A DNA stretch of 31,525 bases from CAZHBA01 sp964530225. GTDB taxonomy: Bacteria > Pseudomonadota > Alphaproteobacteria > UBA6615. The stretch covers positions 1-31,525 of the forward strand of contig CAZHBA010000056.1 in assembly GCA_964530225.1 (NCBI GenBank). The letters run 5' to 3'. Positions 24,101-30,753 of the stretch are shown piece by piece (the stretch's first letter is position 1; every line of letters begins with the position of its first letter). Under the pieces are notes generated by a model. The model did no database searches. It was not told the DNA's origin and saw only the letters and a list, made by a program, of their open reading frames with translations. Made by a program: the position numbers and the translations under genes.

Positions 24101-24162
24101 GATTCCCCCTTAGCGGCCAGTTGGCGCTATTCTATACTGGGAAGCCTAAGGAGAGCAGTACG

Positions 24163-25398
24163 ATGGATTTCGAATTATCAGCCCGCACGAAAGAATTGCA
24201 GGCCAAGCTCAACGCCTTCATGGACGAATATGTCTATCCTGGCGAGGAGGCTTACGAAGAACAACTCAACGGGCAAGACGACCGCTGGCAATTGCCGCCG
24301 ATCGTCGAGGAACTGAAGAAAGAGGCGCGGGCGCAGGGGTTGTGGAACCTGTTTCTGCCTGATGCCGAGCACGGCGCGGGCTTGGCCAATCTGGAATACG
24401 CGCCCTTATGCGAGATCATGGGACGGGTGCATTGGGCACCTGAGGTGTTCAACTGCTCGGCGCCCGATACCGGCAACATGGAAGTGCTACACATGTACGG
24501 CTCACCGGAGCAGCAGAAGCAGTGGCTCGAGCCGCTGTTAGCCGGCGAAATCCGCTCGGCCTTCGCCATGACCGAGCCGGCGGTTGCTTCCTCGGACGCG
24601 CGTAACATTGAGTGCTCGATCGTGCGCGACGGCGACGAGTATGTCATCAACGGCACCAAATGGTGGACCTCGGGCATGGGTGACCCGCGCTGTAAGATCA
24701 TTATCCTCATGGGCAAGACCGATCCCAAGGCGTCGATCTACGAGCAGCAATCGCAAATCCTTGTGGCCAGCGACACGCCAGGGGTCACGGTTAAGCGCAT
24801 GCTGCCGATCATGGGCTACGACGACGCGCCGCACGGCCATGGCGAGGTGGTGTTCAAGGATGTCCGCGTGCCGGCGGAAAACATAATCCTCGGCGAGGGC
24901 CGGGGGTTCGAGGTTGCGCAAGGTCGCCTTGGGCCGGGTCGTATCCACCATTGCATGCGGGTTATCGGCGTTGCCGAGCGGGCGCTGGAACTAATGTGCC
25001 GGCGCGCCGCTGAGCGCGAGACCTGGGGTCGTCTGCTCGCCGACCGCAGTATTACTCAGGAGCGTATCGCCCAGTCGCGCATTGAAATTGACATGTGCCG
25101 CCTGCTGGTGATGAAGGCAGCGTGGAAGATGGACACCGTCGGCAACAAGGAAGCGCGCCAGGAGATCGGGATGATCAAGGTGGCGGCGCCGAACATGGCG
25201 CTCGATGTTATTGACCGGGCGCTGCAACTGCATGGCGGTGGCGGCATGTCGGACGATTTCCCCATCGCCTATATGGCCGCCCATACCCGCGCCATGCGGC
25301 TGTTCGACGGTCCCGACGAGGTGCACCGCCAGCAGATCGCGCGGTTAGAACTGAAGCGGCAGATCGGCTGGCCGAAGACCCAGAAGGCGGCGCAATAG
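24163..25398 (+). CDS. Acyl-CoA dehydrogenase, ACAD10/11-like
   Basis: A 411-residue FAD acyl-CoA dehydrogenase. The FAD-contact segment is FAMTEPAVASSD (about 135-146) and the C-terminal part LQLHGGGGMSDDFPIA then FDGPDEVHRQQIARLELKRQ, with E386 the likely catalytic base. The DGPDEVHR ending is typical of the ACAD10/11 group, the members of which pair with an APH-type kinase to remove the hydroxyl of 4-hydroxyacyl-CoA; an APH-type kinase gene is 1 kb downstream on the other strand. Electrons go to ETF. ATG 24163 has a ribosome-binding site (AAGGAGAGCAG). It ends with TAG, 11 bases before the next gene. Confidence 0.93.
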   Translation: MDFELSARTKELQAKLNAFMDEYVYPGEEAYEEQLNGQDDRWQLPPIVEELKKEARAQGLWNLFLPDAEHGAGLANLEYAPLCEIMGRVHWAPEVFNCSAPDTGNMEVLHMYGSPEQQKQWLEPLLAGEIRSAFAMTEPAVASSDARNIECSIVRDGDEYVINGTKWWTSGMGDPRCKIIILMGKTDPKASIYEQQSQILVASDTPGVTVKRMLPIMGYDDAPHGHGEVVFKDVRVPAENIILGEGRGFEVAQGRLGPGRIHHCMRVIGVAERALELMCRRAAERETWGRLLADRSITQERIAQSRIEIDMCRLLVMKAAWKMDTVGNKEARQEIGMIKVAAPNMALDVIDRALQLHGGGGMSDDFPIAYMAAHTRAMRLFDGPDEVHRQQIARLELKRQIGWPKTQKAAQ

Positions 25399-25409
25399 GG
25401 GAGCTTACG

Positions 25410-25922
25410 ATGTTCTGGCGTATGCTGGCGACCATCCTGATCCTGCCGGGAACGGCACTGGTGTTCGTGCCGGGATTGATCCTCTGGGCGTTGGCAGATT
25501 CTGAAACTGGCTTGACGACTGCCGGCTTAAATGGATTCGATTTCTGGAACGGGCTGGCCGTGGGCCTAATCGGTCTTGGCCTGGCGCTGTGGACGGTGCG
25601 GCTGTTCGTGCGCCAGGGTGAAGGCACGCCAGCGCCGTGGGACCCACCGCAGAAGCTGGTGGTTGCCGGGCCGTACCGCCATGTACGCAACCCCATGATC
25701 ACTTCGGTGCTGCTGATTCTGGCCGGCGAGGCGCTGATCTTCCAGTCGTCGCTTATCGCCGCCTGGCTAATCCTGTTCTTCGCCGTCAACGGCGTCTATT
25801 TTCCGATGTCGGAGGAAAAGGGGCTGGAAAAGCGCTTCGGCGACGATTATCGCCGCTACAAGCAGAACGTGCCGCGCTGGCTACCCCGCCTGACCCCGTG
25901 GATCGAAGGAGAGAACCAATGA
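25410..25922 (+). CDS. Isoprenylcysteine carboxyl methyltransferase-like membrane protein
   Basis: A 170-residue integral membrane protein with about four hydrophobic helices. The C-terminal region has the ICMT/PEMT-type motif GPYRHVRNPMITSVLLI (about residues 87-103) and, later, EEKGLEKRFGDDYRRYKQNVPRWLP, which bind S-adenosylmethionine in this family. Bacterial members methylate diverse small or lipid carboxylates or thiols; no specific substrate can be given here. It lies 11 bases after the acyl-CoA dehydrogenase and overlaps the next gene by four bases (ATGA), so the three form one operon. Confidence 0.85.
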   Translation: MFWRMLATILILPGTALVFVPGLILWALADSETGLTTAGLNGFDFWNGLAVGLIGLGLALWTVRLFVRQGEGTPAPWDPPQKLVVAGPYRHVRNPMITSVLLILAGEALIFQSSLIAAWLILFFAVNGVYFPMSEEKGLEKRFGDDYRRYKQNVPRWLPRLTPWIEGENQ

Positions 25923-26242
25923 TCGCTGTCATCTTCGAGGTGTGGCCGCAAGACGGCCGCCTCGACGAATATCTCGATATCGCCCACGGTTTGCGCGCCG
26001 AGCTGGAACAGGTCGACGGGTTTATTTCCATCGAGCGCTTCACCAGCATGTACGAGGAAGGTAAGCTGCTGTCGCTGTCGTTCTGGCGCGACGAAGACGC
26101 CGTCAAGGCCTGGCGCGAACAGGCTAACCATCGCGCCGCCCAGGCTAGGGGCCGCAGTGAGCTATTCGACGATTACCGCCTGCGCATCGCCAACGTGCTG
26201 CGCGATTACGGCCCAAGCGAGCGCGACCAGGCGCCAAAATAA
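25919..26242 (+). CDS. Antibiotic-biosynthesis-monooxygenase (ABM) family small protein
   Basis: A 107-residue protein with the ferredoxin-like dimeric alpha-beta-barrel fold expected of ABM proteins. It begins MIAVIFEVWPQDGRLDEYLD, followed by LEQVDGFISIERF and LSLSFWRDEDAVKAWREQANH, typical of the family. Members act as cofactor-free oxygenases, heme-degrading proteins or small binding proteins. Here the position in an acyl-CoA dehydrogenase operon does not settle a reaction. The ATG 25919 overlaps the preceding stop (ATGA). A short hairpin (26245-26261) follows the stop. Confidence 0.85.
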   Translation: MIAVIFEVWPQDGRLDEYLDIAHGLRAELEQVDGFISIERFTSMYEEGKLLSLSFWRDEDAVKAWREQANHRAAQARGRSELFDDYRLRIANVLRDYGPSERDQAPK

Positions 26243-26244
26243 CC

Positions 26245-26261
26245 CTCTTCCTTCGGGAGAG
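26245..26261. repeat. Short CCCTC/GGGAG hairpin
   Basis: CTCTTCC (26245-26251) pairs with GGGAGAG (26255-26261) around a 3-base loop, directly after a stop codon. Near-identical patterns occur at 23302-23326 and 30718-30736, always beside gene ends. It lacks a T run, so a terminator role is not certain; a small dispersed repeat is as likely. Confidence 0.4.
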
Positions 26262-26272
26262 AAGTTATCCCA

Positions 26273-26426
26273 ACCTAAATCCTCCCCCATCAAGGGGGTG
26301 TGGGACAAACCGTCGTACCAGTGGCACGACGCAAATCGGGCAACCGAATTTCTTCGGCTGGCTTTTGCCACGCCACCGGCGTGACTAAAGCTAACCTCAG
26401 CCCCTTTTGCGGGGGAGGATTTAGGT
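26273..26426. mobile_element. MITE-like element with 16-bp inverted repeats
   Basis: A perfect 16-base inverted repeat, ACCTAAATCCTCCCCC at 26273-26288 and its exact complement at 26411-26426, bounds a 154-base segment. Similarity between the two ends continues inward imperfectly (CCCCC-AAGGGGG on the left, CCCCTTTTGCGGGG on the right), so each end is itself a hairpin. The interior is also rich in inverted repeats (CACGCC/GGCGTG). There is no coding potential. It sits between the stop of the ABM gene and the stop of the APH gene, so it harms neither. It resembles miniature inverted-repeat elements or bacterial REP/BIME-type repeats; no flanking target duplication could be confirmed. Other copies in the genome would be the test. 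Confidence 0.6.
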
Positions 26427-26432
26427 GAGAGG

Positions 26433-27509
26433 TCAGTTGGTGGGATTTTTCACCAACGCCCACGCATTGCACGCCAACTGGCGGGCGAGGTCGCCGCGTT
26501 GTAAGGCCTCGGGCGAGGCGGCGTTACCCTTGAGGCCGCGATAGTAAACGCCCTGGATGATGGCGGCCAGCCGGAACAGCGACAGCACCAGATAAAAAGT
26601 CCAGTTGTCGATCTTGCCGCGCCCGGTGCGCTCGCAATAGCTCACGACATAGTCGGCCTCGGTGGGGATGCCCGGGGTCGACGGGTCGAGGCCGCGCATA
26701 TCGCCAAACGATTCTTCCGGCCAGTGGTAGGGCAGGCAGTTATAGGCGAGGTCGGACAGCGGGTGCCCCAGGGTCGACAGCTCCCAGTCGAGCATGGCGA
26801 TCACCTGAGGCTCGACCGGGTGGACGATCATGTTCTCCAGTCGAAAATCGCCGTGGACGACGGTGGTTTCGCTATCGTCGGGCATGTTCGCCGGCAACCA
26901 TGCCATCAGATTGTCCATCTCGGCCAGCTCGTCGGTCTTGCTGGCCTCGTACTGCTGTGACCAGCGGCGCACCTGGCGGCCCATATAGCCGCCGAGGCGG
27001 CCGTAGTCGCCGAGGCCTGCGGCATCGAAATCGACCTGGTGCAGGGCGGCCAGGGTCTCGCCCATGGAATCGTACACCGCGGTGCGGTCATCCGGCGAGA
27101 GATCGGGCAGCGAAGGATCGTGGAACACCCGGCCGGAAGCGTGCTCCATCAAAAAGAACTCGGTGCCAACCACCGATGTGTCGTCGCACAGGCCCAACGT
27201 GCGCACCACCGGCACTGGTGTATCGGCCAGCGCCGTGGTGATGCGGTGTTCGCGGTCGACCGCATGCGCCGACGGTAGTAACTCGCCTGGCGGCTTCTTG
27301 CGCAACACATATCGCGTATCGCTGGCGTCGGTGATGAGAAAGGTCGGGTTCGACATGCCGCCCTGGAACTGGGCGATATCGATAGGGCCAAGAAAGCCGC
27401 AGACATTGGCTTCCAGCCAGGTCACCAGCGGCGCGGTATCGAACCGGTGCTGTTTGAGCACCGGCACCACCTGATCGGTGCGGGAGAAGGTGCGTTTGGC
27501 CGTGCTCAT
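26433..27509 (-). CDS. APH-family phosphotransferase (ACAD10/11-N-terminal or LvaA-like)
   Basis: A 358-residue kinase of the aminoglycoside-phosphotransferase fold. It has the nucleotide-loop lysine region YVLRKKPPGE, the catalytic loop VVHGDFRLEN (217-226, D221 as base) and the metal-binding MLDWELSTLGHPLSDLAY (D241). The combination with this acyl-CoA dehydrogenase subgroup mirrors LvaA/LvaC of Pseudomonas and the fused human ACAD10/11, in which the kinase phosphorylates the hydroxyl of 4-hydroxyacyl-CoA before elimination. The start MSTAKRTFS at ATG 27509 is clear. It lies 11 bases after the MaoC gene on the same strand and ends at the repeat element. Confidence 0.88.
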   Translation of the reverse strand: MSTAKRTFSRTDQVVPVLKQHRFDTAPLVTWLEANVCGFLGPIDIAQFQGGMSNPTFLITDASDTRYVLRKKPPGELLPSAHAVDREHRITTALADTPVPVVRTLGLCDDTSVVGTEFFLMEHASGRVFHDPSLPDLSPDDRTAVYDSMGETLAALHQVDFDAAGLGDYGRLGGYMGRQVRRWSQQYEASKTDELAEMDNLMAWLPANMPDDSETTVVHGDFRLENMIVHPVEPQVIAMLDWELSTLGHPLSDLAYNCLPYHWPEESFGDMRGLDPSTPGIPTEADYVVSYCERTGRGKIDNWTFYLVLSLFRLAAIIQGVYYRGLKGNAASPEALQRGDLARQLACNAWALVKNPTN

Positions 27510-27520
27510 GTAGCTTTTGC

Positions 27521-27976
27521 CTATGGATAGATCAGACGAACGGTCTGGGCGACCACCGCGGGCTTATCGCTGCCCTCCAATTCCAGCACCCCGTCGAGCA
27601 CCACGCGAACGCCATCGTCCTTGGCTTTTTCCGCGCTAGTAATGGATTGGCGCAGGCGCACCCGCGAGCCGACGGGCACCATCGAGGTGAAGCGCAGCCG
27701 CTCAAGGCCGTAATTCAAGGTGTAACTGTTCCGTTCGACGTTGAAAAACTCGTCGCTGAGGGCCGGAAATAGCGACAGCAGCAAGAACCCATGGGCGATG
27801 GTCTTGCCGCTGGGCGCTTCTTTTGCTGCCCGTTCGGGTTTGACATGTATCCATTGGTGGTCGCCGGTGGCGTCGGCAAAGGCGTCAATCTTGGCCTGGT
27901 CGATGTCGACCCAGCCGCTGACACCAACTTCGTCGCCGACATGGTCGAGCAGATCGTTGGGATGGGCAAATAGCAT
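27521..27976 (-). CDS. MaoC-like (R)-specific enoyl-CoA hydratase
   Basis: A 151-residue hot-dog-fold protein. The active-site segment ATGDHQWIHVKPERA (about 36-50) includes D39 and H44 of the hydratase pattern, and TIAHGFLLLSL follows. MaoC proteins hydrate enoyl-CoA to (R)-3-hydroxyacyl-CoA or dehydrate it. ATG 27976 is preferred because GGGAG lies a few bases before it; upstream ATGs at 28021/28018 would add 15 residues not typical of the family. It precedes the APH gene by 11 bases, so both are probably in one operon, and is divergent from the second hydratase/dehydrogenase fusion. It ends with TAG. Confidence 0.88.
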   Translation of the reverse strand: MLFAHPNDLLDHVGDEVGVSGWVDIDQAKIDAFADATGDHQWIHVKPERAAKEAPSGKTIAHGFLLLSLFPALSDEFFNVERNSYTLNYGLERLRFTSMVPVGSRVRLRQSITSAEKAKDDGVRVVLDGVLELEGSDKPAVVAQTVRLIYP

Positions 27977-28091
27977 GAAACTCCCGCTCCGTTTGACGGC
28001 GTTCTCCGACGCCTGCATCATGGCAGTCTAATACAGGTGACGGTTGTTCACACCCCAATCGAAACGGTTCGCCAAGAAGGGAGCACGAGAA

Positions 28092-30188
28092 ATGTCAGAT
28101 GTCGTTAGTTATGAAGTGCGCGGCCGCATCGCCGTGGTGACGGTCGACAACCCACCGGTGAATGCACTCAGCCACGCGGTGCGGATGGGTTTGGTCGAAC
28201 AGTTCGATCGGGCGGTGGGCGACGATGGGGCCGAGGCCATCGTTTTGATCGGCGCCGGGCGCACTTTTCCTGCTGGTGCCGACATTCGCGAATTCGATCA
28301 GCCGTTACGCGACCCCCATCTGATGGTGATCGTCGATCATTTTGACACCATAGAAAAACCTGTTGTTGCCGCCATTCACGGCACTGCTCTAGGCGGCGGG
28401 CTCGAGCTCATGCTGGGTTGCCATTTTCGTGTCGCCGCGCCAACCGCGCGAGTCGGCACGCCGGAGGTCAAGTTGGGTATTTTTCCTGGCGCTGCCGGCA
28501 CGCAGCGTCTACCGCGGGTAGCGGGTCTCGATCATGCGCTCGAGCTAATCGTCATGGGCGAACCCATTGGCGCGGCCAAGGCGTTCGACTATGGCATCGT
28601 TGACGAAATCGTTGATAGCGATCTGCTCGGTGGCGCCATCGTCTTCGCCGAAAAGGTTTTGGACAACGGTACGCCGCGGCGTATTTCCAGCGAGCCGAAG
28701 GAAGGTATTGGCTCACCCGATCAGTTCGCCGAGGTAATCCAAAAATACCGCGATCTCGCCAACCGGCGCATGCGTGGCCAGGAATCGCCGCATGAAGCGA
28801 TTGGCAGTGTGATCGACGGGCTGGAAATGCCCTACGAGCGGGCTGTCGCCGCCGACCGTGAGCGCTTCCCGCGCTGCAAGGACAGCGACCAGTCGAAGGC
28901 GCTACGCTATGCCTTTTTCGCCGAACGCGAGGCGGCGAAAATTCCCAGCATTGGCAAGGAAATCCAGCCGCGCCCGGTTGAAACTGGCGCGGTAATTGGC
29001 GCCGGCACCATGGGCGGCGGTATCATCATGTGTTTTGCCAACGCCGGCATTCCGGTCACTGCGGTCGAGACCGAGCAGATGGCGCTTGACCGTGGCATGG
29101 GGATGATTGAAAAAAATTACCAGGGCATGGTCGACCGCGGCCGTATCGACCCAGCCGAAATGACGCGCCGCCTCGGCCTGATTTCGACCAGTCTCGATTA
29201 TGGCTCTGCGGGTGAGGCGGACCTTATCATTGAAGCGGCATTCGAAGATTTGGACCTGAAGAAGAAAATCTTCGCACAACTGGACGGTGTCGCCAAACCG
29301 GGCACGATTCTCGCTACCAACACTTCGTATATGGACATCAATCAGATCGCTGCCGCAACCGACCGGCCCGAGGATGTCATCGGGTTACACTTTTTCGTGC
29401 CCGCGAATGTGATGAAAATGCTTGAAGTTGTGCGCACCAACACGTCGTCGCCGGAAGCCATCGCGACCGGCATGCGCGTGGCGCGCAGATTCGGCAAAGT
29501 AGGTGGTCTGGCTGGCGTCAGCCATGGCTTCGTCGCCAACCGCAGCCGCGCGCCGCTGGTGCGCGAGGCCATCTTCTTGGTCGAAGAGGGAGCCAGTCCT
29601 GCTCAGGTAGACCAGGTATTGCGCGAATTCGGTATGCCCATGGGTGTACTGGCGGTCAGCGACCTGTCGGGCATCGACGTGAGCTGGCGCATGCGCCAAT
29701 CGTTGGCCCATCTACGCGACCCGGAGGAGCGTTACGTCCACCTCGCCGATCAGCTGTGCGAGCTGGGTCGCTTCGGCCGCAAGACCGGCAAGGGTTGGTT
29801 CAGCTATGGCGACGGCGGTAGCCTGCCGGTGTCCGATCCCGAGGTTGATAAAATTGCTGCCGTAGTCGCCGCTAAACAGGGTATCGAGCGGCGCCAGATC
29901 GACGACACGGAAATCCTCGACCGTTGTCTTTATGCGGCGGTCAACGAGGGCGTCAAGATCGTCGAGGAGGGTGTGGCGCTGCGCGCCAGCGACATAGACA
30001 TCATGTGGCAGTACGGCTTTGGCTTCCCGCGCTGGCGTGGCGGCATCATGTACCATGCCGACCGGGTCGGTCTGCCCGAAGTGCTGGCGAGGGTCGAGGA
30101 ATTCCACGAAGCCCACGGCAAGCTATGGGAACCGTCAGCGTTGCTGCGCGAACTCGCTGCTTCGGGCGGTTCGTTTACCGGCGCATAA
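28092..30188 (+). CDS. 3-hydroxyacyl-CoA dehydrogenase / enoyl-CoA hydratase fusion (copy 2)
   Basis: A 698-residue paralogue of the gene at 21163, with the same order of domains. The hydratase half has both catalytic glutamates, E105 (GGGLELMLG) and E125 (TPEVKLG). The dehydrogenase half has GAGTMGGG (303-310) and His433 in LHFFVPANVM. It differs from copy 1 in many surface and substrate-pocket positions, so the two probably have different chain or branch specificity. ATG 28092 is chosen over an open extension to 28044 because AAGGGAG precedes it. It is divergent from the MaoC/APH operon and ends with TAA, close to the broken TraB gene. Confidence 0.92.
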   Translation: MSDVVSYEVRGRIAVVTVDNPPVNALSHAVRMGLVEQFDRAVGDDGAEAIVLIGAGRTFPAGADIREFDQPLRDPHLMVIVDHFDTIEKPVVAAIHGTALGGGLELMLGCHFRVAAPTARVGTPEVKLGIFPGAAGTQRLPRVAGLDHALELIVMGEPIGAAKAFDYGIVDEIVDSDLLGGAIVFAEKVLDNGTPRRISSEPKEGIGSPDQFAEVIQKYRDLANRRMRGQESPHEAIGSVIDGLEMPYERAVAADRERFPRCKDSDQSKALRYAFFAEREAAKIPSIGKEIQPRPVETGAVIGAGTMGGGIIMCFANAGIPVTAVETEQMALDRGMGMIEKNYQGMVDRGRIDPAEMTRRLGLISTSLDYGSAGEADLIIEAAFEDLDLKKKIFAQLDGVAKPGTILATNTSYMDINQIAAATDRPEDVIGLHFFVPANVMKMLEVVRTNTSSPEAIATGMRVARRFGKVGGLAGVSHGFVANRSRAPLVREAIFLVEEGASPAQVDQVLREFGMPMGVLAVSDLSGIDVSWRMRQSLAHLRDPEERYVHLADQLCELGRFGRKTGKGWFSYGDGGSLPVSDPEVDKIAAVVAAKQGIERRQIDDTEILDRCLYAAVNEGVKIVEEGVALRASDIDIMWQYGFGFPRWRGGIMYHADRVGLPEVLARVEEFHEAHGKLWEPSALLRELAASGGSFTGA

Positions 30189-30192
30189 TCTC

Positions 30193-30599
30193 TTAGCGTG
30201 CCGGGCTGACGAAACCCAATGCCGGCATCCGCTTAACCGTATAACTGCGCTGCTCGAGTAACCGCAGTATGCCGGCCTCGTCGGGCAGATATAGAGCACC
30301 AACCGCGATGGGCCGTCCAGAGAGATCATGCATTGGCCAGCCGCCACCATCGTTGTCGGGGTTTGAATAATTTCTAGCGAAATGCTGTCGAGCGGACTAA
30401 CGACCCTGGTCATGTCCTGAACGATCGTCTCCACCCGCTCGTCGCTCACATGAATCGTGCCGAAGACGCAGCTTTGGGGCGCGGGTGGGCTCTCGATCCA
30501 CCGTAGCAGCCCATTCGTATAGGCGCGCGTTTCGGCGCCTGAAGCTGGTATCACCCACTAGAAAACGAGCACCAGGAATACGAAGGAAAGTCGCCGCAC
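30193..30599 (-). pseudogene. TraB/GumN family protein remnant (TAG, deletion, frameshift)
   Basis: A GTG at 30599 (AAAAGG upstream) begins a signal-peptide-like sequence VRRLSFVFLVLVF, which is cut by TAG at 30558-30560 (codon 14). The frame continues WVIPASGAE and then CVFGTIHVSDERVETI and SLDSISLEI-type sequence, the N-terminal motif of TraB/PrgY/GumN proteins. The C-terminal motif VGALYLPDEAGILRLLEQRS is present but in a different frame and ends with TAA at 30193-30195. About 150 residues of the normal 280-300 are missing in between. The family is thought to be peptidase-like or regulatory and is often exported. This gene is clearly broken, with at least three lesions, on the opposite strand to the neighbouring fusion gene. 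Confidence 0.65.
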
Positions 30600-30717
30600 C
30601 GTGTGCCTTTTAGAATAGTTGGTTTAACTCGTAACGATTGGTTGCACCGTCATCCTATGATCGTGCCATAGCATTTCAAGAAGCTTAATGGGACTATAAG
30701 CCATATCCAGTTTTCCG

Positions 30718-30736
30718 CCCTCCTCCTGGGAGAGGG
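30718..30736. repeat. Short CCCTC/GAGGG hairpin upstream of quinone oxidoreductase
   Basis: CCCTC (30718-30722) and GAGGG (30732-30736) form a small hairpin, similar to those at 23302-23326 and 26245-26261. It lies in the leader of the next gene, about 18 bases before its ATG. Confidence 0.35.
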
Positions 30737-30753
30737 AATATAGGGGTGTTTTC

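Noticed and set aside
1120..30599. Genome-wide reassignment of TAG to an amino acid
   Set aside because: Ten intact genes end with TAG at the expected family C-terminus, and no conserved sequence follows them, so TAG acts as a stop here. Only partial suppression remains possible.
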